Source of the DNA: Ruminiclostridium sufflavum DSM 19573
GTDB taxonomy: Bacteria > Bacillota > Clostridia > Acetivibrionales > DSM-1351
DNA length: 64,000 bases
Assembly (NCBI RefSeq): GCF_003208175.1
Contig: NZ_QKMR01000004.1
Span: 81,686 to 145,685 of the forward strand
Reading direction: 5' to 3'
This document shows positions 24,914 through 33,492 of this stretch, one piece after another; the first letter of the stretch is position 1; each line of letters starts with the position of its first letter. The notes under the pieces were generated by a model. It made no database searches and was not told the DNA's origin. It saw only the letters and a program-made list of their open reading frames with translations. Both the position numbers and the translations under genes were made by a program.

Positions 24914-25996
24914 ATGAAAAAAAATGACACAATTTTAAAAAATATATTTAATGTTGTATTCCCGGTAGCTTGTGCCTTTGTATTAGGAGGGATTTTAATT
25001 GCTGCAATAGGGGAGAACCCTTTTTTAACCTATTGGGTAATGATTCAGAAATCCCTGTTCAGCGTGGATGGGCTTCTGAAAACATTGCATTTTGCATCCC
25101 CGTTAATTTTAACAGGGCTTGCAATTGCAATAACCTTTAAGGCAAATATTTTTAATATGGGTGTTGAAGGTGCAGCTGTCTTGGGGGGATTTTTTGCATG
25201 TGTAGTCGGTTTTACAGTAAAAGGGCTGCCAACTGTGCTTCATATTGCAGTGTGCTTATTGACAGGTATTGTTGTCGGCATGTTATTTTCGCTGATACCG
25301 GCACTTCTTAAAGCATATTTTAATGTTAACGAGATGGTTGTGACTCTGATGATGAATTATGTGGTGGTTGAAATAGTAAAGTTTCTTTCGCAGGGTGTGT
25401 TTAAGGATCCGTCATCAGGATATGTTTCAACTTATCCTATTTTAGACAGTGCAATGTTCAAAAAAATATTTAATTCTGATTTAACTGTATTTTTCTTTAT
25501 AGCGCTGCTTGTTTTTGCGGTTATGTACGTTGTATTTAAGAAATCAAAGCTTGGGTATGAAATAAAGGCTATCGGAAAAAATCCTGAATTTTCAGAGGCT
25601 ACCGGTATGAGAGTAAAAAATAAAATAATAATTATTATGCTTATAAGTGGTGCTATCGGGGGCTTAGCAGGATCAGGCTTCCTCATGAGCGAAAAGTACA
25701 GGTTTACCATGGATTTTTCGGGAAGCCCGGGACTGGGCTGGGACGGTATGCTTATTGCACTTCTGGGCAGCCATAATCCTGTTGGAATACTGATTGCAGC
25801 TATATTCTATGCGGCATTGAAAACAGGAAGCGAGTATATCGGAGTGTTTACCAATGTCCCGAAGGATATTGTAGGTGTTATTCAGGGACTTCTGATATTG
25901 CTTCTTTCTGTGAAGTTTTTAAATGAAAGGTTTAGATTTTCAAATAAAATAAGGTTTTTGTTTAAGAAATCTTCAAAAACAGACTTTAATAAATAG
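24914..25996 (+). CDS. Nucleoside-type ABC permease (YufP-like)
   Basis: 360-residue membrane protein with about nine helices: GENPFLTYWVMIQ near the N-terminus, TFKANIFNMGVEGAAVLGG and a NEMVVTLMMNYV segment, all typical of BMP-system permease 1. It lies 19 bp after the ATPase gene. Together with 26009-26926 it should form the channel. Confidence 0.94.
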   Translation: MKKNDTILKNIFNVVFPVACAFVLGGILIAAIGENPFLTYWVMIQKSLFSVDGLLKTLHFASPLILTGLAIAITFKANIFNMGVEGAAVLGGFFACVVGFTVKGLPTVLHIAVCLLTGIVVGMLFSLIPALLKAYFNVNEMVVTLMMNYVVVEIVKFLSQGVFKDPSSGYVSTYPILDSAMFKKIFNSDLTVFFFIALLVFAVMYVVFKKSKLGYEIKAIGKNPEFSEATGMRVKNKIIIIMLISGAIGGLAGSGFLMSEKYRFTMDFSGSPGLGWDGMLIALLGSHNPVGILIAAIFYAALKTGSEYIGVFTNVPKDIVGVIQGLLILLLSVKFLNERFRFSNKIRFLFKKSSKTDFNK

Positions 25997-26008
25997 AGGT
26001 AGATGATT

Positions 26009-26926
26009 ATGAGCTTATTGAGTAGCATTTTGTATGACATGGTTTATCATAGCGCTCCGTTAATTCTGGCTGTGCTCGGCGGGTTGTTCGCACATAAAGC
26101 CAATGTGCTGAATATAGGCCTTGAGGGTATGATGCTTATGGGTGCCTTTAGCAGTACACTTTTTGTATTTCTTACAGGAAGTCTGTGGGTTGGGATTTTG
26201 CTAAGTGTGTTAGTTACACTTATATTGGGTTTGATATTCTCGTTTTTCGGCATAACAATGAAAAGTAATTTTATTATTACAGGTTTTGGAATTAATATTT
26301 TTGTATTGGCCCTCAGCTCGTTCATTCTTAAATATATGCAGATGGCAAATATCAATGTCAGCTCAATTGTAGATGTAACAGGCTTGAAAATAAATATTCC
26401 TGTTATAAAGGAGATACCTCTTCTGGGGAGCCTTCTAAGCGGACATACTGTAATTACCTATTTAAGCTTTATACTGATTGCAGTTACAAGCATTGTTATG
26501 TATAGCACCAAATTTGGCGTATATGTGCGGGTCGTGGGAGAAAATGAGGAGGCTGCAAAGTCGGTAGGTATTAACAGTACTACTGTGAAGTATGCCGCAG
26601 TTCTTATAGGAGCAGCGCTTTGTGCTTTCGCAGGAGCAAATCTGGCTGTTGAAAGAATGGCTCTGTTCACAAATAATATGACGGCAGGCAGAGGCTTCAT
26701 AGCTATTGCTGCGATATATTGCGGGCAGGCTAGGCCGCTCAAATCCTCTATATATGCCATTATATTCGGACTGGCAAAGTCACTGGCTATAAATCTGGCA
26801 TTGTTTGCAGGACCTATTTCCGGACTGTTTGAAATGGTACCATACCTTATGATTGTAATAGTACTGTTTATAGTTTCCGCAGTTGAGACCCGTCATAATA
26901 CTATAAGGGGGTTTAAGCTTGAATAA
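26009..26926 (+). CDS. Nucleoside-type ABC permease (YufQ-like)
   Basis: 305-residue membrane protein: APLILAVLGGLFAHKANVLN and IGLEGMMLMGAF are typical of permease 2 of BMP systems, and GRGFIAIAAI is near the end. The ATG at 26009 fits the GAGG spacing better than the one at 26003. Its 3' end overlaps the next gene by 8 bp. Confidence 0.93.
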   Translation: MSLLSSILYDMVYHSAPLILAVLGGLFAHKANVLNIGLEGMMLMGAFSSTLFVFLTGSLWVGILLSVLVTLILGLIFSFFGITMKSNFIITGFGINIFVLALSSFILKYMQMANINVSSIVDVTGLKINIPVIKEIPLLGSLLSGHTVITYLSFILIAVTSIVMYSTKFGVYVRVVGENEEAAKSVGINSTTVKYAAVLIGAALCAFAGANLAVERMALFTNNMTAGRGFIAIAAIYCGQARPLKSSIYAIIFGLAKSLAINLALFAGPISGLFEMVPYLMIVIVLFIVSAVETRHNTIRGFKLE

Positions 26927-27488
26927 TACTGCACTTATTGTTGTTGATATGGTAAAGGATTTTACAGACCCGGAGGGGCTGGTGTTTTATCCTCAGAACA
27001 GAGAGATATTGCCAAATATAAAGCGTGTTCTTGATGAATGCAGAAAACATGATATTCTGGTGATTTTTATGCAGCATAGCTACAGAGCCGGTAAGTTTGA
27101 TAAAAATCTTGTGAATATGAGGTCTAATTGTATTGAAGGTACAGGCGGAGATGCTATCGACCCTATGCTTGAGGTAAATTCCGAAAAGGATTATGTTATC
27201 AAAAAAAGGCGTTACAGCGGATTTTTCGGAACTGATCTGGATATGGTTTTAAGAGAAAATAATATAAAGAATGTAATAATTGTAGGCACAAAAACAAACT
27301 GCTGTATAAGAGCTACCGTTACGGATGCATATTATCTGGATTATAATCCTATTGTTGTATCTGACTGCGTAGCAACAAATGATGAAGTGGTAAATCAGGT
27401 TCATTTGACAGATATAAGGAAATATTTAGGCAAGGTAGTTACTTCACAGGAGCTTTTTGACCTCATGGATAAAGGGGGGCTTGCATAA
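26919..27488 (+). CDS. Isochorismatase-family cysteine hydrolase
   Basis: 189 residues. Candidate triad: Asp in VVDMVKDF (about residue 10), Lys in VIKKRRYSGF (about 90-91) and Cys in TKTNCCIRATV (about 127-128). The family includes nicotinamidases, N-carbamoyl hydrolases and ureidoacrylate amidohydrolases. It starts with TTG at 26919 behind AAGGGGG and overlaps the permease gene; its stop overlaps the kinase start by 1 bp. In a nucleoside operon it may hydrolyse a base or amide-bearing breakdown product; the substrate is unknown. Confidence 0.88.
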   Translation: MNNTALIVVDMVKDFTDPEGLVFYPQNREILPNIKRVLDECRKHDILVIFMQHSYRAGKFDKNLVNMRSNCIEGTGGDAIDPMLEVNSEKDYVIKKRRYSGFFGTDLDMVLRENNIKNVIIVGTKTNCCIRATVTDAYYLDYNPIVVSDCVATNDEVVNQVHLTDIRKYLGKVVTSQELFDLMDKGGLA

Positions 27489-28444
27489 TGAAATACGATG
27501 TTTTAATAAACGGCTATATAAGCTTGGACAGAATAATAAAAACAACAACTCCGCTAAGATACGGATATACTTCACTTGTGGAAAACAGCGATAATGCGCG
27601 GATTCAATATGGCGGGTGCTCCACAAATATTGCATACCTTTTAGCAAAGTTAAACATGAAGCCTCTTCCGCTTATACGGGTTGGGGAAGAAGACTACAGG
27701 GAAACAGGAGTTTATGATTATCTGGAGAAAGCCGGAGTCTGCATGGAAGCAGTTGACATAGTACCTGAGGAGACCACCTCAAACTGCTATCTTATTGCAG
27801 ATTCGGAAAATAATCATATTACAATTTTTTATCCCGGTGCTATGCATGGGAAATATTCTAAAGAGCTGAATTCTGAATTCTTTAAAAATGCCGGGATAGG
27901 TGTTATGACTGTGGGTTCGTATGAAGACAATGCGGAATTTTATAAGCAGTGCAAAGCGGCAAAGGTGCCTCTGGTATTTGGTATGAAATGTGATTTTGAT
28001 GCCTTCCCGGAACCTTTTTTCAGGCAGGTTTTGCTTTCAAGCAATATTATCTTCTGCAATGAGGGTGAGCAAGGCGAAATCATGAGGATACTTGGGCTGA
28101 AGGATATAAAGGAATTATTTGACAAGGCGGATACTGAAATTATTGTTACTACCTTGGGAAAAAAGGGGAGCATGTATCATCATAAAACAGATGAAGGAAT
28201 AAAATCAGACAGTATCACTGCCGCCGAATTTGGAAGGGTAGTTGATACGACAGGCTCGGGAGATGCTTTTATGGCAGGCTTTCTGTATGGATACCGCAAA
28301 GGAAGGGATATTAAGGATTGCTGCAGAATGGGCAGCGTTCTCTCTTCATTTATTATAGAAAAGGTTGGATGTACGACAAATGCTCCTGATGAAAAGGAAT
28401 TTTTGGAGCGTTTTGAAAAATTTACAGAAGAGGAAGTGAAATAG
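27488..28444 (+). CDS. PfkB-family carbohydrate/nucleoside kinase
   Basis: 318 residues. Ribokinase fold: substrate motif YGGCSTNIAYLLAKL near 37-51, and the C-terminal anion hole and catalytic Asp in DTTGSGDAFMAGFLYGY near 251-267. It phosphorylates a nucleoside or a pentose-type sugar released by the phosphorylase encoded next. Ribose-1-phosphate, pseudouridine or 5-deoxyribose-type substrates are all conceivable. TAATG start-stop overlap with the hydrolase gene. Confidence 0.9.
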   Translation: MKYDVLINGYISLDRIIKTTTPLRYGYTSLVENSDNARIQYGGCSTNIAYLLAKLNMKPLPLIRVGEEDYRETGVYDYLEKAGVCMEAVDIVPEETTSNCYLIADSENNHITIFYPGAMHGKYSKELNSEFFKNAGIGVMTVGSYEDNAEFYKQCKAAKVPLVFGMKCDFDAFPEPFFRQVLLSSNIIFCNEGEQGEIMRILGLKDIKELFDKADTEIIVTTLGKKGSMYHHKTDEGIKSDSITAAEFGRVVDTTGSGDAFMAGFLYGYRKGRDIKDCCRMGSVLSSFIIEKVGCTTNAPDEKEFLERFEKFTEEEVK

Positions 28445-28448
28445 CATT

Positions 28449-29207
28449 TTGGAGACTTTATACTCAAAAACAACTGAAAAGGATATAGCAAAATATGTGC
28501 TTTTTTCAGGAGATCCATGGAGAGTGGAAACAGTTGCAAAGCAGCTGGAGGATGTGAAGCATATAGCCTTTGCAAGGGAATTCAACACTTATACGGGATT
28601 TTACAAGGGAGTCAGAATTACTGTCACTTCCACAGGTATAGGAGCACCTTCCGCAGCTATCGCAATGGAGGAAATGTATCAGTGCGGAATGGAGGTCGCG
28701 GTAAGAATGGGAACAACAATGGGCCTTAAGGATGATATGCTGGGCAAGCTTCTGATTTCAACAGGCGCCATGAGAGAGGAGGCAACCAGCAAGACATATG
28801 TACCTGAGTCATATCCTGCTGTTGCCGATATTGAGCTGATTAATTGCATGAATAAAAGCACTCTTAAAAACGGAAGGCAGTATATAAATGGTATTACCTG
28901 CTCAATGGACGGTTTTTACAGTCAGATGAGAGATTCAAGGCTGTCGGAAGAAATGAACCGAGATATTGGAGAAACCTTTGCAAGGCTCAAGAAGTATAAC
29001 ATTTTGGCTGTGGATATGGAATCCAGCTGTATGCTTACGCTTGCAAACCTTATGGGAATAAAAGCCTGCATTGTAACTATGACAACTGTTCTTGAAAACC
29101 TGAAGGACTTCTTGAAGGGGGAGGCAAGAACACAATCCGAGATTGATTTATGTAAGATAGCTCTTGATGGGATTGCAATTTATGACAAAGGGGTGGCGGA
29201 TATATGA
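28449..29207 (+). CDS. Uridine-phosphorylase-like nucleoside phosphorylase
   Basis: 252 residues of the NP-I family. SGDPWRVETVA (phosphate loop, near 19-29), TSTGIGAPSAAIAMEE, VRMGTTMGL and VDMESSCMLTLANLMGI align with Udp motifs. Cleaves a nucleoside to base plus sugar-1-phosphate. TTG start at 28449; ends with an ATGA overlap to the BtpA-family gene. MGL replaces the usual TGA after GTT, so specificity may differ from uridine. Confidence 0.92.
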   Translation: METLYSKTTEKDIAKYVLFSGDPWRVETVAKQLEDVKHIAFAREFNTYTGFYKGVRITVTSTGIGAPSAAIAMEEMYQCGMEVAVRMGTTMGLKDDMLGKLLISTGAMREEATSKTYVPESYPAVADIELINCMNKSTLKNGRQYINGITCSMDGFYSQMRDSRLSEEMNRDIGETFARLKKYNILAVDMESSCMLTLANLMGIKACIVTMTTVLENLKDFLKGEARTQSEIDLCKIALDGIAIYDKGVADI

Positions 29208-29992
29208 AGGGAATAAAATTTGGTGATAAAAGTCTTGTAATCGGAATGGTGCATTGTTTGGCACTGCCGGGTACGCCTGATTTCTGCGGTGATATGAAAA
29301 AGATAACCGAACAGGCGGTCAATGATGCTATAGCGCTTGAGAAATCAGGTATGGATGCGATTATTATAGAAAATATGGGAGACAATGTTTTCGGAGTTAA
29401 TATGGATATGGAGCAAACCTGTGCACTTGCGGCAATCAGCGCAATTGTGGCTCAAAAGGTTAATATTCCGATTGGTATTGATGCGGCTATGAATGACTAT
29501 GCGGCAGGCTTATCCATTGCAAAGGCTGTGGGTGCGGATTTTATAAGAGTACCTGTTTTTGTGGATACTGTTGAGTTTTACGGAGGAATTATAAAGCCAT
29601 GTGCAAGAGATGCCATGAAATTCAGAAAAAATCTTGATGCCGGGGATATTAAAATATTTGCGGATATTCAGGTTAAGCACACTCATATGGTGCTTACGCA
29701 TGTGAGCATTGAGGATTCGGCAAGAGCGGCGCAGGACTGCGGTGCAGATGCTATTATTGTAACCGGAACTCATATAGGCGTTGAAACTCCTATTGAAATT
29801 ATTAAAAGAGTTAAAAAGGTTGCAAGAATACCGGTTATTGCAGGCAGCGGAGTAAAGGCCTCCAACATAAAGGAACAGCTTGCTATAGCTGACGGTGCCA
29901 TAGTAGGCTCAAGCCTGAAGGAAGGCGGGAAAATATCAAATCCTGTTTCACTTGAGCTGTGCACAGAGCTGATAAAAGCATTTAAGGCATAA
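29204..29992 (+). CDS. BtpA/SgcQ-family TIM-barrel protein
   Basis: 262 residues: VIGMVHCLALPGTP at the start, then DAIIIENMGDNVF, FIRVPVFVDTVEFYGGI, IFADIQVKHTHM, DAIIVTGTHIG and PVIAGSGV. This is the BtpA family, named for a photosystem I biogenesis protein in cyanobacteria; SgcQ in E. coli sits in a sugar operon of unknown substrate. A TIM-barrel aldolase, epimerase or phosphosugar enzyme is plausible here. Translationally coupled to the phosphorylase. Confidence 0.9.
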   Translation: MKGIKFGDKSLVIGMVHCLALPGTPDFCGDMKKITEQAVNDAIALEKSGMDAIIIENMGDNVFGVNMDMEQTCALAAISAIVAQKVNIPIGIDAAMNDYAAGLSIAKAVGADFIRVPVFVDTVEFYGGIIKPCARDAMKFRKNLDAGDIKIFADIQVKHTHMVLTHVSIEDSARAAQDCGADAIIVTGTHIGVETPIEIIKRVKKVARIPVIAGSGVKASNIKEQLAIADGAIVGSSLKEGGKISNPVSLELCTELIKAFKA

Positions 29993-30054
29993 GAAGCAGA
30001 ATTATTTTAAAGGACATTATATAACTAAAACATAAGCAAAGGGATGAAGAAATT

Positions 30055-31200
30055 ATGATGAGACCAATGAAGCTTGCAGGAAGTCAGCTGATGTTTGGCG
30101 CAGGCTCACTTGAGCACTTGAAAACTTTAAAAGGCAGCAGGGCAATAATTGTAACCGGCGGCTCAAGCATGAAAAAAAGCGGTATTTTGCAAAAAACAAT
30201 AGATTATTTAAAAGAAGCGGGAATAGAAAGTACGGTATTTGAAGGTGTTGAACCTGATCCTTTATTCAGTACGGTGTACAGAGGCGCAGAGGCTATGAAG
30301 CAGTTCCGGCCTGATATAATCGTGGGACTCGGAGGAGGATCGGCAATGGATGCCGCCAAGGCTATGTGGGTATATTACGAGCATCCCGAATTAAAAACTC
30401 TCAGTGATATCGTAGGGAAAAAGCCCTTTCCAAAGCTCAGAAATAAAGCGATACTGGTTTGTATACCTTCAACCAGCGGCACAGCCAGTGAAGTCAGCCG
30501 CTCGGTAGTAATAACCGAGGATGGCACTCATGTAAAATTTGGTATAGGCGATATGGAAATGATGCCCGACATAGCAATTTGTGATCCCGAAGTGACGGTT
30601 ACAATGCCTCCTAAGATAACGGCGGAAACAGGTATGGATGCACTGACACACGCATTGGAAGCATTAGTATCAAACAGAGCCAATTATTTAAGCAATATAT
30701 TGGCAAAGAGTGCGGCGAAGGATATCATAGAAAATCTTCCTAAGGCTTGCAGAGAGGGTGATAAAATCCAGTACCGGGAGGCTATGATAAATGCGTCAAT
30801 GGCTGCGGGTCTGGCATTTACCAACGTTTCACTGGGTATTGTGCATTCTATGGCGCATACTTTGGGCAGCTTTTTCGGTATTTCACATGGATTAGCCGAT
30901 GCCATACTCCTTCCTTTTGTTATGAAATTTAATTCTGCGGACATTTCTGCGTCGGATATTTACTCAAAATTGGCGGAGGAGCTTGGGAAGAAGGATTTAA
31001 TCAATGTCGTTGAAGGATTGAACAAAGCAATAAGTATTCCTGCATATATATCCGGTGTAATGACTGATGAACAGAAGTATATGGAGAATCTGGATGCAAT
31101 GACTGATATGGCTCTGAAGGACGGCTGTACAAAAACTAATCCTGTCATACCTACAGCAGAGCAGATGAAGGCGTTGTTTATACAAGTATATAAAGCATAA
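30055..31200 (+). CDS. Iron-containing (type III) alcohol dehydrogenase
   Basis: 381 residues. NAD(P)-binding GGGSAMDAAKAMW near 97-109, a second-domain STSGTASEVSRS, and metal ligands in GMDALTHALEAL and SMAHTLGSFFGISHGLADA. It could reduce an aldehyde produced by an aldolase of this pathway. It starts 62 bp after the BtpA gene with AAAGGGATG upstream. Confidence 0.93.
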   Translation: MMRPMKLAGSQLMFGAGSLEHLKTLKGSRAIIVTGGSSMKKSGILQKTIDYLKEAGIESTVFEGVEPDPLFSTVYRGAEAMKQFRPDIIVGLGGGSAMDAAKAMWVYYEHPELKTLSDIVGKKPFPKLRNKAILVCIPSTSGTASEVSRSVVITEDGTHVKFGIGDMEMMPDIAICDPEVTVTMPPKITAETGMDALTHALEALVSNRANYLSNILAKSAAKDIIENLPKACREGDKIQYREAMINASMAAGLAFTNVSLGIVHSMAHTLGSFFGISHGLADAILLPFVMKFNSADISASDIYSKLAEELGKKDLINVVEGLNKAISIPAYISGVMTDEQKYMENLDAMTDMALKDGCTKTNPVIPTAEQMKALFIQVYKA

Positions 31201-31216
31201 TTACAGGAAACTTTAA

Positions 31217-31248
31217 AAATTTTTGCCGTGAGGCACATGGAGGTTAAT
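31217..31248 (+). promoter_or_regulatory. SD-hairpin element (copy C)
   Basis: AAATTTTT, then TGCC(GTGA)GGCA at 31224-31235, then TGGAGGTTAAT and the GTG start at 31249. Same AATTTTTGCCG...GGAGGTTA pattern as the copies at 46620 and 49130. Confidence 0.55.
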
Positions 31249-31971
31249 GTGAAATTAATTTGTTATTTGTCTAATGGATATCCGACCATAGAAGCAAGTA
31301 TAAATATGGCGAAGGATTATATAGAGGCAGGCTGTGATATTATTGAGGTGGATTTTCCTTCGTCTGACCCTTATCTTGAGGGGGAATATATCGCAAACAG
31401 GATGAAAGAAGCGCTTACAGCTTGTAATGATTACAGCAGGTATATGGATGGTATCATAAAAATAAAAAGCAGTCATCCGAATACAAAATTTATACTTCTT
31501 GCATATGAGAATACTATTTTGGAAATAGGGCTTGACCGCTTTATAAGCTTTTGCACAGATAATAGTATGACGGATTTGATTTATGTTGGAAATAATAATG
31601 AAGAGGTAAAAAAGAAAATGATACAGAGCGGAATTAAAATTTCCTGCTACATTCAATTTCATATGGATGAAGAGGAAATTAATTCTGCGGTTGAGTCAAA
31701 CGGATTTGTTTATATGCAGGCGAAGCCTACAACAAACAATATTAATCCTGGATTTCCTACATTGAAGCACTGTATAGACCATCTGAAAGGCTTAGGTATT
31801 AACAGAGAGATATATTGCGGTGTGGGTATATATTCGCCTGAAGATATACAAATGGCAAAGGAAGCCGGGGCCGACGGAGTTTTTGTAGGGAGCACAGTTC
31901 TGAAGCTTCATACGGATATACCAAGGATGAAAGAAACAATTACTCTTTTCAAGAAAACTTGTGAAGAATAG
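31249..31971 (+). CDS. TrpA (tryptophan synthase alpha)-like protein, non-canonical catalytic residue
   Basis: 240-residue TIM barrel resembling TrpA: YLSNGYPTIEASINMAKDYIEAG, DIIEVDFPSSDPYLEG, FYIQF-like strand and GVGIYSPEDIQMAKEAGADGVFVGS. Aligned to TrpA, the catalytic Glu49 is kept (IIEV), but Asp60 of the DPLADG motif is Glu (DPYLEG). There is no trpB or other trp gene nearby. It starts with GTG at 31249 behind GGAGGTTAAT. Probably another retro-aldol type lyase of the nucleoside-sugar operon rather than an indole-glycerol-phosphate lyase. Confidence 0.82.
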   Translation: MKLICYLSNGYPTIEASINMAKDYIEAGCDIIEVDFPSSDPYLEGEYIANRMKEALTACNDYSRYMDGIIKIKSSHPNTKFILLAYENTILEIGLDRFISFCTDNSMTDLIYVGNNNEEVKKKMIQSGIKISCYIQFHMDEEEINSAVESNGFVYMQAKPTTNNINPGFPTLKHCIDHLKGLGINREIYCGVGIYSPEDIQMAKEAGADGVFVGSTVLKLHTDIPRMKETITLFKKTCEE

Positions 31972-32040
31972 AGCTGGTTTTTGAGGCTTTCCGACTGCAA
32001 AAATAGATATGGCTGTTACGTGGACAAAGCTGGAGCCTGA

Positions 32041-32070
32041 AAAATAGGTTGTTCCGGCTTTGCCTATTTT
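32041..32070 (+). terminator. Hairpin after nucleoside operon
   Basis: AAAATAGG 32041-32048 pairs with CCTATTTT 32063-32070, ending in four Ts. Likely intrinsic terminator of the long operon. Confidence 0.55.
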
Positions 32071-32112
32071 GAGGGATATAAGGGTTTCTAAAATTTATCT
32101 GATTAAATGGAC

Positions 32113-32141
32113 TTGCATATTTTATAACAATATGATAGAAT
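32113..32141 (+). promoter_or_regulatory. Promoter of rpsF-ssb-rpsR
   Basis: TTGCAT 32113-32118, 17 bp, TAGAAT 32136-32141. Initiation near 32148. Confidence 0.5.
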
Positions 32142-32177
32142 ACTTAGTTGTATGTTGAATATGAATATATTTTACAT

Positions 32178-32220
32178 CCTTGCTCTGTACTCGAGTGACA
32201 GAGCCGTTAAGTCCGAGGGG
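32178..32220 (+). ncRNA. Candidate S6:S18-binding rpsF leader
   Basis: GCTCTGT 32182-32188 pairs with ACAGAGC 32198-32204; a CGTT bulge then separates it from an outer CTT/AAG helix. Ribosomal S6:S18 complexes bind a leader stem with a CCG bulge in many bacteria; here CCG starts at 32204, right at the helix edge. The match is by shape and location. Confidence 0.45.
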
Positions 32221-32232
32221 AGGTGACCAGTT

Positions 32233-32517
32233 ATGTTAAAGAAGTATGAAACTATCTTTATTATTAATCCAGAGGTTGGAGAAGAAAATACAAAAGCTCT
32301 TGTTGAGAAGTTTAAAGCTTTGATTGAGGCTTCTGCTCAGATTGAAAGCATTGATGAGTGGGGTAAGAGAAAGTTAGCTTATGAAATCAAGGATAAGAAC
32401 GAGGGTTATTACGTTCTTGTGAATTTTTCATCAAGTCCGGAGTTTCCTGCTGAATTAGAGAGAGTGTATAAAATCACTGAAGGAATTCTTAAGTATATTA
32501 TAATAAATAAGGATTAG
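32233..32517 (+). CDS. rpsF: 30S ribosomal protein S6
   Basis: 94 residues: KKYETIFIINPEVGEE, DEWGKRKLAYEIKDKNEGYYVLVNF are classic S6. GGGGAGGTGA precedes the ATG. First of the conserved rpsF-ssb-rpsR cluster. Confidence 0.98.
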   Translation: MLKKYETIFIINPEVGEENTKALVEKFKALIEASAQIESIDEWGKRKLAYEIKDKNEGYYVLVNFSSSPEFPAELERVYKITEGILKYIIINKD

Positions 32518-32528
32518 TAGGTGGAAAT

Positions 32529-32963
32529 ATGAACAAAGTTATTTTGATGGGCAGACTTACAAAAGACCCTGAGCTAAGGTATACCAGCGGTAATAATACT
32601 GCGGTTGCCAGTTTTACGCTTGCTGTAAACAGACGTTTTGCGCAAGAGGGTCAGCCTCAGGCTGATTTTATAAATATCGTCGCATGGAGTAAGACTGCGG
32701 AGTTTTGCGGAAAATATTTCACAAAGGGTCAGCAGGTAGCTGTTGTGGGACGAATACAGACCAGAACTTGGGATGACAATGAGGGCAAACGCCACTATGT
32801 TACCGAAGTAGTAGCAGATGAGACTTATTTTGCAGACAGCAAAAGAGGCGGAGATGCCGGCGGTAATTTTGGCGGTACAGCACAGAAGACTTATTCGGAT
32901 GCACCTGCGGCCTCAGGTGATGGTTTTTATCCAATGGATGAGGATGACGAATTGCCATTTTGA
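32529..32963 (+). CDS. ssb: Single-stranded DNA-binding protein
   Basis: 144 residues. OB fold with MNKVILMGRLTKDPELRYT at the start, FINIVAWSKTAEFCGKYFTKGQ, then a Gly-rich linker and the acidic tip DEDDELPF that contacts partner proteins. It begins 11 bp after rpsF. Confidence 0.98.
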   Translation: MNKVILMGRLTKDPELRYTSGNNTAVASFTLAVNRRFAQEGQPQADFINIVAWSKTAEFCGKYFTKGQQVAVVGRIQTRTWDDNEGKRHYVTEVVADETYFADSKRGGDAGGNFGGTAQKTYSDAPAASGDGFYPMDEDDELPF

Positions 32964-33053
32964 TATGGTATTTTGATTAACATAAGCAATGCTGTTTTTT
33001 GTATTGCTTTGTTTGTGAAAATGTAAATTATTCGGTTATTTATAAATGATAAT

Positions 33054-33075
33054 AAGCACTGCGGGGTTGGTGCTT
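33054..33075 (+). promoter_or_regulatory. Small hairpin before rpsR
   Basis: AAGCACT 33054-33060 pairs with GGTGCTT 33069-33075, just before GAAAGGAG and the rpsR start. It may tune S18 translation. Confidence 0.35.
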
Positions 33076-33091
33076 GAAAGGAGAAATTTAA

Positions 33092-33385
33092 ATGCCAGGA
33101 CCTAAGAGAGATAACAAAAGAAATGACAGAGATTCTTATGATAAGGGCGAAGGGAAAAACGGCATGAGAATGAGAAGAGCTAAAAGAAAAGTTTGCTCAT
33201 TCTGTGTTGATAAGGCTACTGATATAGATTATAAAGATGTTGCAAAAATCAGGAAGTATGTTTCTGAAAAAGGCAAGATTCTTCCCAGAAGAATATCAGG
33301 AAACTGTGCAAAACACCAGCGTCAGTTAACAACTGCAATAAAGAGAGCAAGACATATTGCTTTGCTCCCATTTACTACAGACTAA
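33092..33385 (+). CDS. rpsR: 30S ribosomal protein S18
   Basis: 97 residues. A basic, charged N-terminal extension of about 27 residues precedes the S18 core: [42 protein letters not shown] and the final [10 protein letters not shown]. The CSFC plus CAKH arrangement could bind zinc, as in Cys-containing S18 forms. Confidence 0.98.
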   Translation: MPGPKRDNKRNDRDSYDKGEGKNGMRMRRAKRKVCSFCVDKATDIDYKDVAKIRKYVSEKGKILPRRISGNCAKHQRQLTTAIKRARHIALLPFTTD

Positions 33386-33405
33386 ACTTATATAACAGCA
33401 ATAGA

Positions 33406-33440
33406 GATACCGTTGGAGTATATTCTGACGGTATCTTTTT
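33406..33440 (+). terminator. Intrinsic terminator after rpsR
   Basis: GATACCGT 33406-33413 pairs with ACGGTATC 33428-33435, then TTTTT. Confidence 0.9.
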
Positions 33441-33492
33441 ATGACAGCATATAAAAACCGCCTGCACCTCTGTGTACTGCAGCCGCGCCAGC

